Positions 15,144 to 21,755 of a DNA stretch of 40,545 nt are shown here, in pieces. Position 1 is the stretch's first letter. Every line of letters starts with the position of its first letter. The position numbers and the translations under genes were made by a program. The notes under the pieces are model-generated. The model did not search any database and was not told the origin of the DNA. It worked only from the letters and a program-made list of their open reading frames with translations. This DNA comes from Sphingomonadales bacterium (GTDB lineage: Bacteria > Pseudomonadota > Alphaproteobacteria > Sphingomonadales > Sphingomonadaceae), in contig JAIXUQ010000046.1 in assembly GCA_027483465.1 (NCBI GenBank), positions 1-40,545 of the forward strand, given 5' to 3'.

Positions 15144-17824
15144 TGGCGATCCAGGTTCAAACGATTGGCGCGACCGATCTGCGGCTGGCGGCCAATATCA
15201 CCAAATCGGTGAACTGGGCCAATCCCCGTGTGGGTAGCGCGCTGGATGGCCTGATCGTGGGCCATTGGCGCGGCCTGATCGTGCGCATGCCGGCCACCGC
15301 CACCGGCAACGTGGATTATGCCATCCTGGGATCGGATGCCAGCAACAGCGGCAATTTCTCGGGCGCGTCTGAAGAGGTGCTGCGCATCGGCGGGGACAAT
15401 GTGGGTCGCGGCGCCTCGCGCATGCGGCCGTTCCTGCGCACCCGCAGCAGCGGGGTGGATGGCTTTGCCGGCACCGGCGGCGCCGAAGGCATTGCCAGCG
15501 GCCTGCCGCAACTGGGCGCCGGCGTGCCCACCTTCCTGTTGTGGGGCATCAATTATCTTGAGCATCTGGCCACCCCGGTGTGGGCCGGCTGGTTTGCCAG
15601 CGTGCCGCTCACCGGGGCGGCGGCCGGGCAGGTTTCCAGCTATGTTGCGCCAACGCCGATCGCGGCCAGCTGGATCAGCGCCACCAACGTGATCCTGTTC
15701 CGCCAGATGTTCGCTGCGCTGGCCCTGGTCAACACCCGCACGCCGGTGGGCTTTGCCGCCGAGCAACTGGCGCTGGCCCAGGGCGATTTCCCGTGGGACA
15801 CCGCCAACAACCGCCCGCACCATGATGCGGTGGCGGCGCTGGCCGGCTTTGGCGCCAACACGCCCCTCACCTATGCCGGGCTGGTGGCGGCCCAGGCCGG
15901 CGGCGGCCTGCCCTATCCCAACTGCGCGCCCGGCCGCAGCGTGCTTGAACATCACTGGACCCTGCGTGATCTGGCCACTGGCCTGGCCAATGGCGGCAGC
16001 GCCGGTGCCGCCCCGCTGGTGCCCACCGATCAGAACAGCCTGACCGGCGGCCTGGTGGACGTGGCCGATCTTGCACCGGCACATTATTATGCCCCGCCGG
16101 TGGTTGATCCCACGATCAGCACCCCGCCGCTGCGCTTCACCGGCGGCCGCGGCACCCGCGCCACCCAGGTGAGCGGCACCCGCGATGCGACGCAGACCAT
16201 GCAGCGCCGCTGGGAGCGCATGAGCGACAGCGCCGCGGTGAGCGGCTTTGACTGGGCCACGATCGCCAGCCAGAGCGGCACCGCCTGGACCACCAGCGAT
16301 CTGTTGCCGGCCGGCGGGCCCTATCGCCTGCGCGTGCGCTATGCCGCCAATCCGGCCAACACCGCGATCAGCGAGGATTGGCTGGTGGGCACCGCCGCGT
16401 TGCTGCACGGCCAATCGGGCATGGAATATGCGCTGTTCAACGGCAATCAGCCCGGCGTGAACAATCTGGGGCTGGCCGTGGCCGGCACCGCCCAGGGCCT
16501 GTTCCTGAAACTGAACAACCAGAGCGGCGGCACCGCCACCGCCTATGCCCGGCCCGCGCTGTTGCAGGTGCGGCTGCGCGGCGGGGAAACGCCGGTGGTG
16601 GGCAGCGGCGCGGTGGCCATGCTGAACGAATGGAGCGCGGCCAATCCCGATCACCCGCTGCTGATCGTTTCGATGGCGATCAATGGCACCGGCATGGCCG
16701 ATTGGGCCGCCAATGGCGTGGCCTATGCCGGCTCCACCCCCGGCCATCCCAGCTGGACCTTCATGGGCAGCATCGGGGCGGTGGCCGATGCCGCCAGCGG
16801 CAATGCCAGCGGCGTGGTGGAGGCTTATGCCGCCGCCCTGGGCCGCTTTGCCGATGCCCATCTGCTGATGTGGCTGCCCGGCATCAGCACCGATGCCGCC
16901 GTGCGCACCGCCTATGTGGCGGGCGTGGACGCGCGCTTCAGCAATGCGCCAGCCGCGCCCTGGCTGATCCTGCCGCCGTGGCGGGTGCACCGCGATACCG
17001 GCGATCTTTCGGGCCAGGTCATCACCCGCGCGGCCCATCTGGATTTCCATGCCCAGCTCGGTTCGCGCGGCATCCTGGGCCCCAACTGGCTGGATATCGT
17101 CAACGACAGCACGCAGAGCGGCCACAGCGCCTTCAACAGCGCGCCGGGCGTGCCCAGCACGGTGTTGCCCGTGAGCGATGGCAACCGTGTGGGGCAAAGC
17201 CGGCTGGGCTTCGGCCTGGGCCGGGCGCTGGCCTGGGCCTGGGATCGCAGCGTCAAGGCCAATGGCCCGCGCGTGCTGGCGGCCTGGTACAGCGATGCCG
17301 GCCGCACCAGTATCCAGGTGGAGCTGGGCCGGCAGGTGCGCACGCTGGGCGGTGCTGCCATCCGCAACGAATTCTGGATCAGCACCGACAATGGCACCAA
17401 TTTCGCCCAGACCGGCTTTGCGGTGGCGTTGTCTGCCGATGGCACCAGGGCGGTGCTCACCAGCACCGGGGCGGCCTTTCCGGCCAGCAATGTGCGGGTG
17501 GATTATGGCCGCAATTTCCCGGCCAACCCGGCGGTGAATGCCGACGAGGCGGCCAGCGAACGGCTGCTCGATGGCCTGCTCTATGATGGCGAAACCCACC
17601 GCGGCGGCACCAATTTTGCCGCGGCGGCGCGGGCGGGCAATCCGCTGCAGGGTTCCAACCGCGTGGGCGCCGGCGTGGCCGGGGTGGCGGTGGCGGCGCG
17701 CGGGGCGGCCCGGCTGGTGGCGACCGAACGCTGGACCGGCACCCGCAACGTGACGGTGCGGATGATGGCCGCCGATGGCGTGACCGTGCTGCGCGAACGC
17801 ACCATCGCCGTGACCGGGAGCTGA
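15143..17824 (+). CDS. Large phage structural protein with degenerate SGNH/sialate-O-acetylesterase-like domain, candidate head spike
   Basis: An 893-residue protein, the largest of the cluster. Residues ~1-330 form an unrecognised beta-rich domain that includes RMPATATGNVDYAILGSDAS. Near the middle, LLHGQSGMEYALF (Gln424, Ser425) resembles the GQSNM block I of SASA-type SGNH esterases. A later VSMAINGTGMADW recalls the GGTxIxxW block, and SDGNRVGQSRLGFGLGRALA the DxxH block, but there the His is Arg682 after Asp679. So the catalytic triad looks incomplete. The C-terminal ~190 residues are beta-rich and would suit trimerisation or attachment. In phages such proteins bind or deacetylate host capsule. 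RcGTA carries separate head spikes (GhsA/GhsB) that bind capsule. This protein, next to the capsid, could do that job. That role is inference; the fold call rests on short motifs. Confidence 0.55.
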   Translation: MAIQVQTIGATDLRLAANITKSVNWANPRVGSALDGLIVGHWRGLIVRMPATATGNVDYAILGSDASNSGNFSGASEEVLRIGGDNVGRGASRMRPFLRTRSSGVDGFAGTGGAEGIASGLPQLGAGVPTFLLWGINYLEHLATPVWAGWFASVPLTGAAAGQVSSYVAPTPIAASWISATNVILFRQMFAALALVNTRTPVGFAAEQLALAQGDFPWDTANNRPHHDAVAALAGFGANTPLTYAGLVAAQAGGGLPYPNCAPGRSVLEHHWTLRDLATGLANGGSAGAAPLVPTDQNSLTGGLVDVADLAPAHYYAPPVVDPTISTPPLRFTGGRGTRATQVSGTRDATQTMQRRWERMSDSAAVSGFDWATIASQSGTAWTTSDLLPAGGPYRLRVRYAANPANTAISEDWLVGTAALLHGQSGMEYALFNGNQPGVNNLGLAVAGTAQGLFLKLNNQSGGTATAYARPALLQVRLRGGETPVVGSGAVAMLNEWSAANPDHPLLIVSMAINGTGMADWAANGVAYAGSTPGHPSWTFMGSIGAVADAASGNASGVVEAYAAALGRFADAHLLMWLPGISTDAAVRTAYVAGVDARFSNAPAAPWLILPPWRVHRDTGDLSGQVITRAAHLDFHAQLGSRGILGPNWLDIVNDSTQSGHSAFNSAPGVPSTVLPVSDGNRVGQSRLGFGLGRALAWAWDRSVKANGPRVLAAWYSDAGRTSIQVELGRQVRTLGGAAIRNEFWISTDNGTNFAQTGFAVALSADGTRAVLTSTGAAFPASNVRVDYGRNFPANPAVNADEAASERLLDGLLYDGETHRGGTNFAAAARAGNPLQGSNRVGAGVAGVAVAARGAARLVATERWTGTRNVTVRMMAADGVTVLRERTIAVTGS

Positions 17825-17830
17825 ACCGTC

Positions 17831-18013
17831 ATGATCCTCACGCACTTCATGCTGTTCCTGGTCCAGCCGGCGGTGGAGATCGTGCCGGCTGCGGTGCGGC
17901 TGCCGGTTGCGGCCGGGCCCAGCGCCATCATCCCGGCTGGCACAAGCAATGCCCGCGTGCCGGTGCTGCGCGTGGGTGCGGCGGCGGCGCTGCTGCGGGT
18001 GGGCCGGGCCTGA
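17831..18013 (+). CDS. Small hypothetical protein (60 aa)
   Basis: An ATG at 17831 follows GGGAG in the end of the previous gene. The product is hydrophobic at the start (MILTHFMLFLVQPAVEIVP) and ends PVLRVGAAAALLRVGRA. It fills the gap between the spike-like protein and the next structural gene and is on the same strand with short spacing. The family is not recognised. A membrane or adaptor peptide is possible; a non-coding gap is the alternative. Confidence 0.4.
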   Translation: MILTHFMLFLVQPAVEIVPAAVRLPVAAGPSAIIPAGTSNARVPVLRVGAAAALLRVGRA

Positions 18014-18105
18014 CGGCGGCGGCCCCTGCCGGAAAACGGCCGCACGGGCGGCCAGCACAAGCCGGCGGCCGGCGTGATGGCCGCCTTTGCGGGAGACGAG
18101 ATGCC

Positions 18106-18474
18106 ATGGCGAAATATGCCAATCCGCTGGCGCTGGATGCAGCGCTGGCCGTGGTGGCCGGGGCCACCCATCTGGTGGTGGTGAGCGGGGCACCGGCCAC
18201 GCTGGCCGATGTGAATGCCACACGGCTGGGCGAAGCCGCGCTGGCCGCCGGCGATTTTGCCGTGGGCGATGATGGCAGCGGCGGCCGCCGCCTGCTGGTG
18301 GCCGGCAAGAGCGGGCTGGTGGTGCTGGCCAATGGCACCGCCGATCATGTCGCCTTGATCGATGCGGCGGCCGGGCGGCTGCTGCACGTGACCAGCTGTC
18401 CCGCGCAGCCGCTGCTGGCCGGGGCCAGTTTCAGCGTGGCCGGCTGGGCGTTCAGCATCGGCGCGCCGCAATGA
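18106..18474 (+). CDS. Phage structural protein of unknown role (122 aa)
   Basis: The start at 18106 has GGAGA upstream. The sequence MAKYANPLALDAALAVVAGATHLVVVSG, then TLADVNATRLGEAALAAGDF, DDGSGGRRLLVAGKSGLVVLANGTADHVALID and LLHVTSC resembles a small beta-sandwich protein common in phage structural modules, often encoded beside fibre or head decoration genes. The function is unproven in the family. Its neighbours suggest a part of the head-fibre module. It lies 92 bases after the previous gene in a GC-rich gap without a clear terminator. Confidence 0.6.
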   Translation: MAKYANPLALDAALAVVAGATHLVVVSGAPATLADVNATRLGEAALAAGDFAVGDDGSGGRRLLVAGKSGLVVLANGTADHVALIDAAAGRLLHVTSCPAQPLLAGASFSVAGWAFSIGAPQ

Positions 18475-18505
18475 ACGGCTGCGGATTGCAAGCGAGGAGG
18501 GCGGC

Positions 18506-18790
18506 ATGACCGGCTATTTCGTGAAGGATCCCGGCAGCAGCCTGGATCATGTGGTGGACTGGCAGAGCGAATATCTGGCCGGCCGCAGCATCGCTGAATC
18601 GAGCTGGCGGGTGGAACCGGCTGGCAGCACCGCCATCAGCCTGAGCGGGGCGCAGCTGGCCGATGGCCGCACGTCAATCCGCATTGGCGGCGGCGCGGCG
18701 GGGCGGGTATATCGCATCGTCAACCGGATCAGCCTGGCCGATGGCACCAGCGATGAACGCAGCCTGGTGCTGCGGGTGGAGGACCGGTGA
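18506..18790 (+). CDS. Phage fibre-adaptor-like Ig-type protein (94 aa)
   Basis: ATG 18506 follows GAGGAGGG and the stop overlaps the connector gene (TGATG). The 94 residues resemble the small immunoglobulin-like family annotated as phage fibre-tail adaptor: an opening VKDPGSSLDHVVDWQSEYLAG, a middle SWRVEPAGSTAISLSG and the closing RVYRIVNRISLADGTSDERSLVLRVEDR. In podophages such proteins join fibres to the particle. Here it closes the insert, directly before gp6, which supports the idea that the insert as a whole encodes fibres. The family assignment is from memory of short motifs. Confidence 0.55.
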   Translation: MTGYFVKDPGSSLDHVVDWQSEYLAGRSIAESSWRVEPAGSTAISLSGAQLADGRTSIRIGGGAAGRVYRIVNRISLADGTSDERSLVLRVEDR

Positions 18791-19311
18791 TGAGCGTTTA
18801 TTCCCTGGAGGCCGGGGCCCTGGTGGTGGGCCTGGCCGAATGCAAGGCGGCGCTGCGGCTGGAGCGCGATGACGAGGATGCCCTGATCGCCGGCCATATC
18901 CGCGCCGCCACCGCCCTGTGCGAGGCCTTCACCGGCCTGTGGCTGATCGAGCGGGAGGGCGAGCAGCGGCTGGCTGGCGACCTGGTGTGGCAGCGGCTGC
19001 TGGCCAGCCCGGTGGTGAGCGTGACCGGCGTGTTCAGCGCCGGCGTGGCGCTGGCCGATGGCTGGGAAGCCGAAGTGGCGGCCGATGGCACCGGCTGGGT
19101 GCGGCTGGTGCGGCGGCCGGACGCCCCGGTGGTGGCGCGGTTTCGCGCCGGCCTGGCGGCCGATTGGAACGGCGTGCCCGAACCGCTGCGCGCCGGCATC
19201 GTGCGGCTGGTGAGCCATTTCTTCACCCATCGCGATGCCGCCGATGCCGGCCCGCCGCCGGCCGCCGTGGCGGCGCTGTGGCGGCCGTGGCGGCGCATGG
19301 CGCTGGCCTGA
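18790..19311 (+). CDS. Head-tail connector, phiE125 gp8-like (GTA gp6)
   Basis: Read from ATG 18790, which overlaps the previous stop and has GGAGG upstream; an in-frame GTG at 18787 is a weaker choice. It gives 173 residues. The N-terminal LVVGLAECKAALRLERDDEDALIAGHIRAATALCEAFTGLWL is the typical helical part of the phiE125 gp8/HK97 gp6 connector family, which forms a ring below the portal. The C-terminal PEPLRAGIVRLVSHFFTHRD and WRPWRRMAL also fit. It resumes the RcGTA order after the insert. Confidence 0.88.
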   Translation: MSVYSLEAGALVVGLAECKAALRLERDDEDALIAGHIRAATALCEAFTGLWLIEREGEQRLAGDLVWQRLLASPVVSVTGVFSAGVALADGWEAEVAADGTGWVRLVRRPDAPVVARFRAGLAADWNGVPEPLRAGIVRLVSHFFTHRDAADAGPPPAAVAALWRPWRRMALA

Positions 19312-19330
19312 TCCGAACGGGAGAGCATTG

Positions 19331-19672
19331 ATGGCGGATGATCTGGCCGGCCAGTTGGCCGAACGGGTGGAGATCGAGCAATGGCGGCCGGCGCGCGATG
19401 CCGCCGGCGCCGATGCCGGCACATGGGCGGCGCTGGGCAGCGGCTTTGCCGGGGTGGTGCCCGATGGCGCTGCCGCTGTTGTGGCGGGCGAGGCGCGGCG
19501 ATCGGGCCGGCGCTGGCGCGTGCTGATGCGGCGGCGGCCGGAAATCGTCGGCGCGGCGGCGCTGCTGGTGCGGCTGCGCTGGCGCGGGCAGCTCTTGAGC
19601 GTGCTGAGCGCTGAGGACGACCCGCGCCAGCCCGACCGGGTGGTGTTGCGCTGCGACGGGCGGCCGGCATGA
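19331..19672 (+). CDS. Head-tail adaptor / head closure protein (GTA gp7)
   Basis: The start is ATG 19331, with GGGAGAG upstream, although the frame is open to 19235. The 113 residues follow the head-closure (gp16/SPP1-type) pattern: an early LAERVEIEQWRPARDAAGADAGTWAALGSGFAGVVPDGA, then RRWRVLMRRRPEIVGAAALLVRLRWRGQLLSVLSAEDDPRQPDRVVLRC. Such small beta-barrels seal the head after packaging and dock the tail. The stop overlaps the next start (ATGA). Confidence 0.82.
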   Translation: MADDLAGQLAERVEIEQWRPARDAAGADAGTWAALGSGFAGVVPDGAAAVVAGEARRSGRRWRVLMRRRPEIVGAAALLVRLRWRGQLLSVLSAEDDPRQPDRVVLRCDGRPA

Positions 19673-19893
19673 GCGCGGTGCTGGCGGCCCGGCTGAAGGC
19701 GCGGGCCGCGGCACTGGCGGCGGCGCGGGCCGCCGCCGTGCGGGCGCGCATCGCGGCGCGCTGGGCCGGTCTGGGCACGCTGGCGGCCGATGGGGACGGG
19801 GTGCGGCTGGCCGCGCCCGATGTGGAGCAGCGCCGCTTTGGCGGGCGGGACCGCCTGGCCGATCCGCGCCTGCTGTGGCCGGGAGAGGATTGA
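19669..19893 (+). CDS. Small Ala/Arg-rich protein between gp7 and gp8
   Basis: A 74-residue protein read from an ATGA overlap; its stop overlaps the gp8 start (TGATG). The first half is one long basic helix (LAARLKARAAALAAARAAAVRARIAARW) and the second a short polar tail (FGGRDRLADPRLLWPGED). RcGTA has no gene here, to my knowledge. It sits where other phages carry tail-completion or neck proteins. The coupling on both sides argues for a real gene; the role is unknown. Confidence 0.55.
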   Translation: MSAVLAARLKARAAALAAARAAAVRARIAARWAGLGTLAADGDGVRLAAPDVEQRRFGGRDRLADPRLLWPGED

Positions 19894-20276
19894 TGGGCGC
19901 GAGTTTGGCGGTGCAGCAGGCGCTGGTGGCGGCGCTGGCCGGCGTGGCCGGGGTGACCGGCGTGTATGACGGGCCGCCCGTGGACGCGGTGGCCCCCTAT
20001 CTGGTGATCGGCCCCGATCTGGTGGGCGATGCCGGCCACAAGAGCGGCGCCGGCCACGAACATCGCGTGGCGGTGACGGTGTGGGATGACCGGCCGGGCG
20101 TGGCCCGGCTGAAGGCCGTGCTGGGCGCGGTGGAAGCGGCGGCGACGGCGCTGGGCGGGGTGTGGAACGGCCAGCGCATCGTTTCGGCACGGCTGCTGCG
20201 GATGAGCGTGGGCGGCGTGCAGGACGGCTGGCGGCCGGGCCTGATCGAGCTGCGGGTGTTGACCGAGACAGTGTGA
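19893..20276 (+). CDS. DUF3168 tail terminator protein (GTA gp8)
   Basis: From ATG 19893, overlapping the previous stop, the protein has 127 residues. DUF3168 features are the opening AVQQALVAALAGVAGVTGVYDGPPVDAVAPYLVIGPD, the HEHRVAVTVWDDRPG strand and the closing RMSVGGVQDGWRPGLIELRVLTE. The family forms a hexameric ring that caps the tail tube and joins it to the head. It is intact and close to the usual ~135 residues. Confidence 0.88.
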   Translation: MGASLAVQQALVAALAGVAGVTGVYDGPPVDAVAPYLVIGPDLVGDAGHKSGAGHEHRVAVTVWDDRPGVARLKAVLGAVEAAATALGGVWNGQRIVSARLLRMSVGGVQDGWRPGLIELRVLTETV

Positions 20277-20292
20277 ACGAAAGGACCGGACA

Positions 20293-20700
20293 ATGGCGAT
20301 GGAAAAAGGCTCGGCCTTCCTGTTGAAGGTGGGCAATGGCGCGGTGCCGCTGGCGTTCACCACGGTGGCGGGCCTGCGCACCACGCAGATGAGCGTGAAC
20401 ACCGAAACCGTGGTGGTGACCAACCAGGGCTCCGGCGGGTGGCGCGAATTGCTGTCGGGCGCCGGGGTGCGCTCGGTCTCGCTGTCGGGATCGGGGGTGT
20501 TCACCGGATCGGTGGCGGAAACCCGGGTGAAGACCAGCGCGTTGACCGGGCGCATCGATGATTATCAGGTGCAATTCGAAAGCGGCGAGACGGTGACCGG
20601 CCGTTTCCTGATCAGCCGGCTGGATTATGCCGGCGATTTCAATGGCGAGCGCACCTATACGCTGCAACTGGAAAGCAGCGGCCCGGTGGTGGCGGCGTGA
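20293..20700 (+). CDS. Major tail tube protein, TP901-1 family (GTA gp9)
   Basis: A protein of 135 residues that matches the TP901-1/GTA tail tube family: KGSAFLLKVGNG, TTVAGLRTTQMSVNTETV, VVTNQGSGGWRELLSGAGVRSVSLSGSGVF, and the closing LISRLDYAGDFNGERTYTLQLESSG. It polymerises into the tail tube. AAAGGA upstream supports ATG 20293. The stop overlaps the gp10 start. Confidence 0.92.
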   Translation: MAMEKGSAFLLKVGNGAVPLAFTTVAGLRTTQMSVNTETVVVTNQGSGGWRELLSGAGVRSVSLSGSGVFTGSVAETRVKTSALTGRIDDYQVQFESGETVTGRFLISRLDYAGDFNGERTYTLQLESSGPVVAA

Positions 20701-21005
20701 TGCCGGCCAACGCGATCCGCGGCGAGGCCGGGCTGGACCTGGGCGGGCGCCCGGTGCTGATCCGGCCCAGCTTTGCCGCGCTGGTGGCGGCGGAGGCCGA
20801 ACTGGGGCCGCTGTTTGCGTTGTGCGAGCGGGCGGCGGCCGGGCAGCTGACCCTGGCCGAGATGGCGGCGCTGCTCTGGCATTGCGCGCCCGAACCGGGG
20901 CTTGATCGCGCCGCCTTTGCCGAAGCGCTGGTGGCCGGCGGGCTGGCGCGTGCCACCCCGGCGCTGCGCGTGCTGCTGGGCCAGATCCTGGCTGGGGCGG
21001 GATGA
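20700..21005 (+). CDS. GTA gp10-family tail assembly protein
   Basis: ATG 20700 overlaps the tail tube stop (TGATG) and gives 101 residues. The sequence fits the GTA_gp10 family: NAIRGEAGLDLGGRPVLIRPSFAALVAAEAELGPLFALCERAAAGQLTLAEMAALLWH. In siphophages the gene at this place encodes a chaperone that coats the tape measure before the tube forms, and I infer the same. The stop overlaps the next start. Confidence 0.85.
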   Translation: MPANAIRGEAGLDLGGRPVLIRPSFAALVAAEAELGPLFALCERAAAGQLTLAEMAALLWHCAPEPGLDRAAFAEALVAGGLARATPALRVLLGQILAGAG

Positions 21006-21214
21006 GCGGCGATTTTGCCGGCGTGGCGCGGCTGGCGGCACATGCCGCGGCCGTGCGGCTGGGCTGGCGGCCGGCCGAATTCTGGGCCGCCACCCCGGCC
21101 GAACTGCTGACCTCGCTGGGGCGGGACCAGCCGGCGCCCGACCAGCCCGGCGATGCCGGTCTGCTGGCCCGCATGATGGAGCAATTTCCCGATGCAGAAT
21201 TCTCAGGTGGATGA
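21002..21214 (+). CDS. Phage tail assembly chaperone (RcGTA gp10.1-like)
   Basis: A 70-residue protein with FAGVARLAAHAAAVRLGWRPAEFWAATPAEL, the pattern of the small rcc01693-type tail assembly chaperone encoded between gp10 and the tape measure in GTAs. It has its own ATG in a four-base overlap, so no programmed frameshift from gp10 is needed. Its last 23 bases overlap the tape measure gene in another frame. Confidence 0.82.
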   Translation: MSGDFAGVARLAAHAAAVRLGWRPAEFWAATPAELLTSLGRDQPAPDQPGDAGLLARMMEQFPDAEFSGG

Positions 21215-21755
21215 ACTCATCGTCAAGGTGAGGGCCGATACCGGCGGCTTCATGGCCGGCGTGGCCGACATGCAGCGCACGCTGGATGGCCCCTTTGCCG
21301 GCGGGCTTGACCGGGCCGGGGCCGGCCTGTCCCGCTCGCTCACCCGCGCGCTGGCTGATGGCAAGCTGGGCTTTGATGATCTGCGCCGCATCGCGCTGAC
21401 GGCGCTGGCCGATATCGCCCAGAGCGCGCTGAAGCTGGATCTGGGCGGCATCCTGGGTGCCGGCGGCAGCCGCAGCCTGGGCGGCGCGCTGGGCGGGCTG
21501 TTGGGCCTGCCCGGCCGGGCCACCGGCGGGCCGGTGACGGCGGGCCGGGCCTATATGGTGGGCGAACGCGGGCCGGAACTGTTTGTGCCCACCGCTTCGG
21601 GCCGGGTGGAGGCGAATGGCGCCGGCGCTGTGGCCCCGGTGAACATCACCGTGAACGTGGCGGCCCCGCGCGATGCCAATCCGCAGATGATGCGCCAGAC
21701 CGGCGCGCAGGTGGCCCGCGCCGTGGCGCGCACGCTGGATCGGGTGCGGGCATGA
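21192..21755 (+). CDS. Short tail tape measure protein (GTA gp11)
   Basis: The 187-residue protein begins QVDELIVKVRADTGGFMAGVADMQRTL, has a Gly-rich hydrophobic middle (LKLDLGGILGAGGSRSLGGALGGLLGLP) and the conserved GRATGGPVTAGRAYMVGERGPELFVPTASG of tape measure C-termini. It is even shorter than the ~220-residue gp11 of RcGTA. If tail length scales at about 0.15 nm per residue, the tail would be under 30 nm (inference only). It overlaps both neighbours, the upstream one by 23 bases. Confidence 0.88.
   Translation: MQNSQVDELIVKVRADTGGFMAGVADMQRTLDGPFAGGLDRAGAGLSRSLTRALADGKLGFDDLRRIALTALADIAQSALKLDLGGILGAGGSRSLGGALGGLLGLPGRATGGPVTAGRAYMVGERGPELFVPTASGRVEANGAGAVAPVNITVNVAAPRDANPQMMRQTGAQVARAVARTLDRVRA

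Noticed and set aside
15092-18223. A 1043-codon minus-strand open frame opposite the spike-like gene, and similar ones at 21551-24238 and 25247-27589
   Set aside because: All mirror recognised plus-strand phage genes, have antisense composition and no family motifs or ribosome sites.
20990-21010. Programmed frameshift joining gp10 and the small chaperone, as in lambda G/GT
   Set aside because: No slippery heptamer is seen, and the second gene has its own ATG in a four-base overlap, as in RcGTA.
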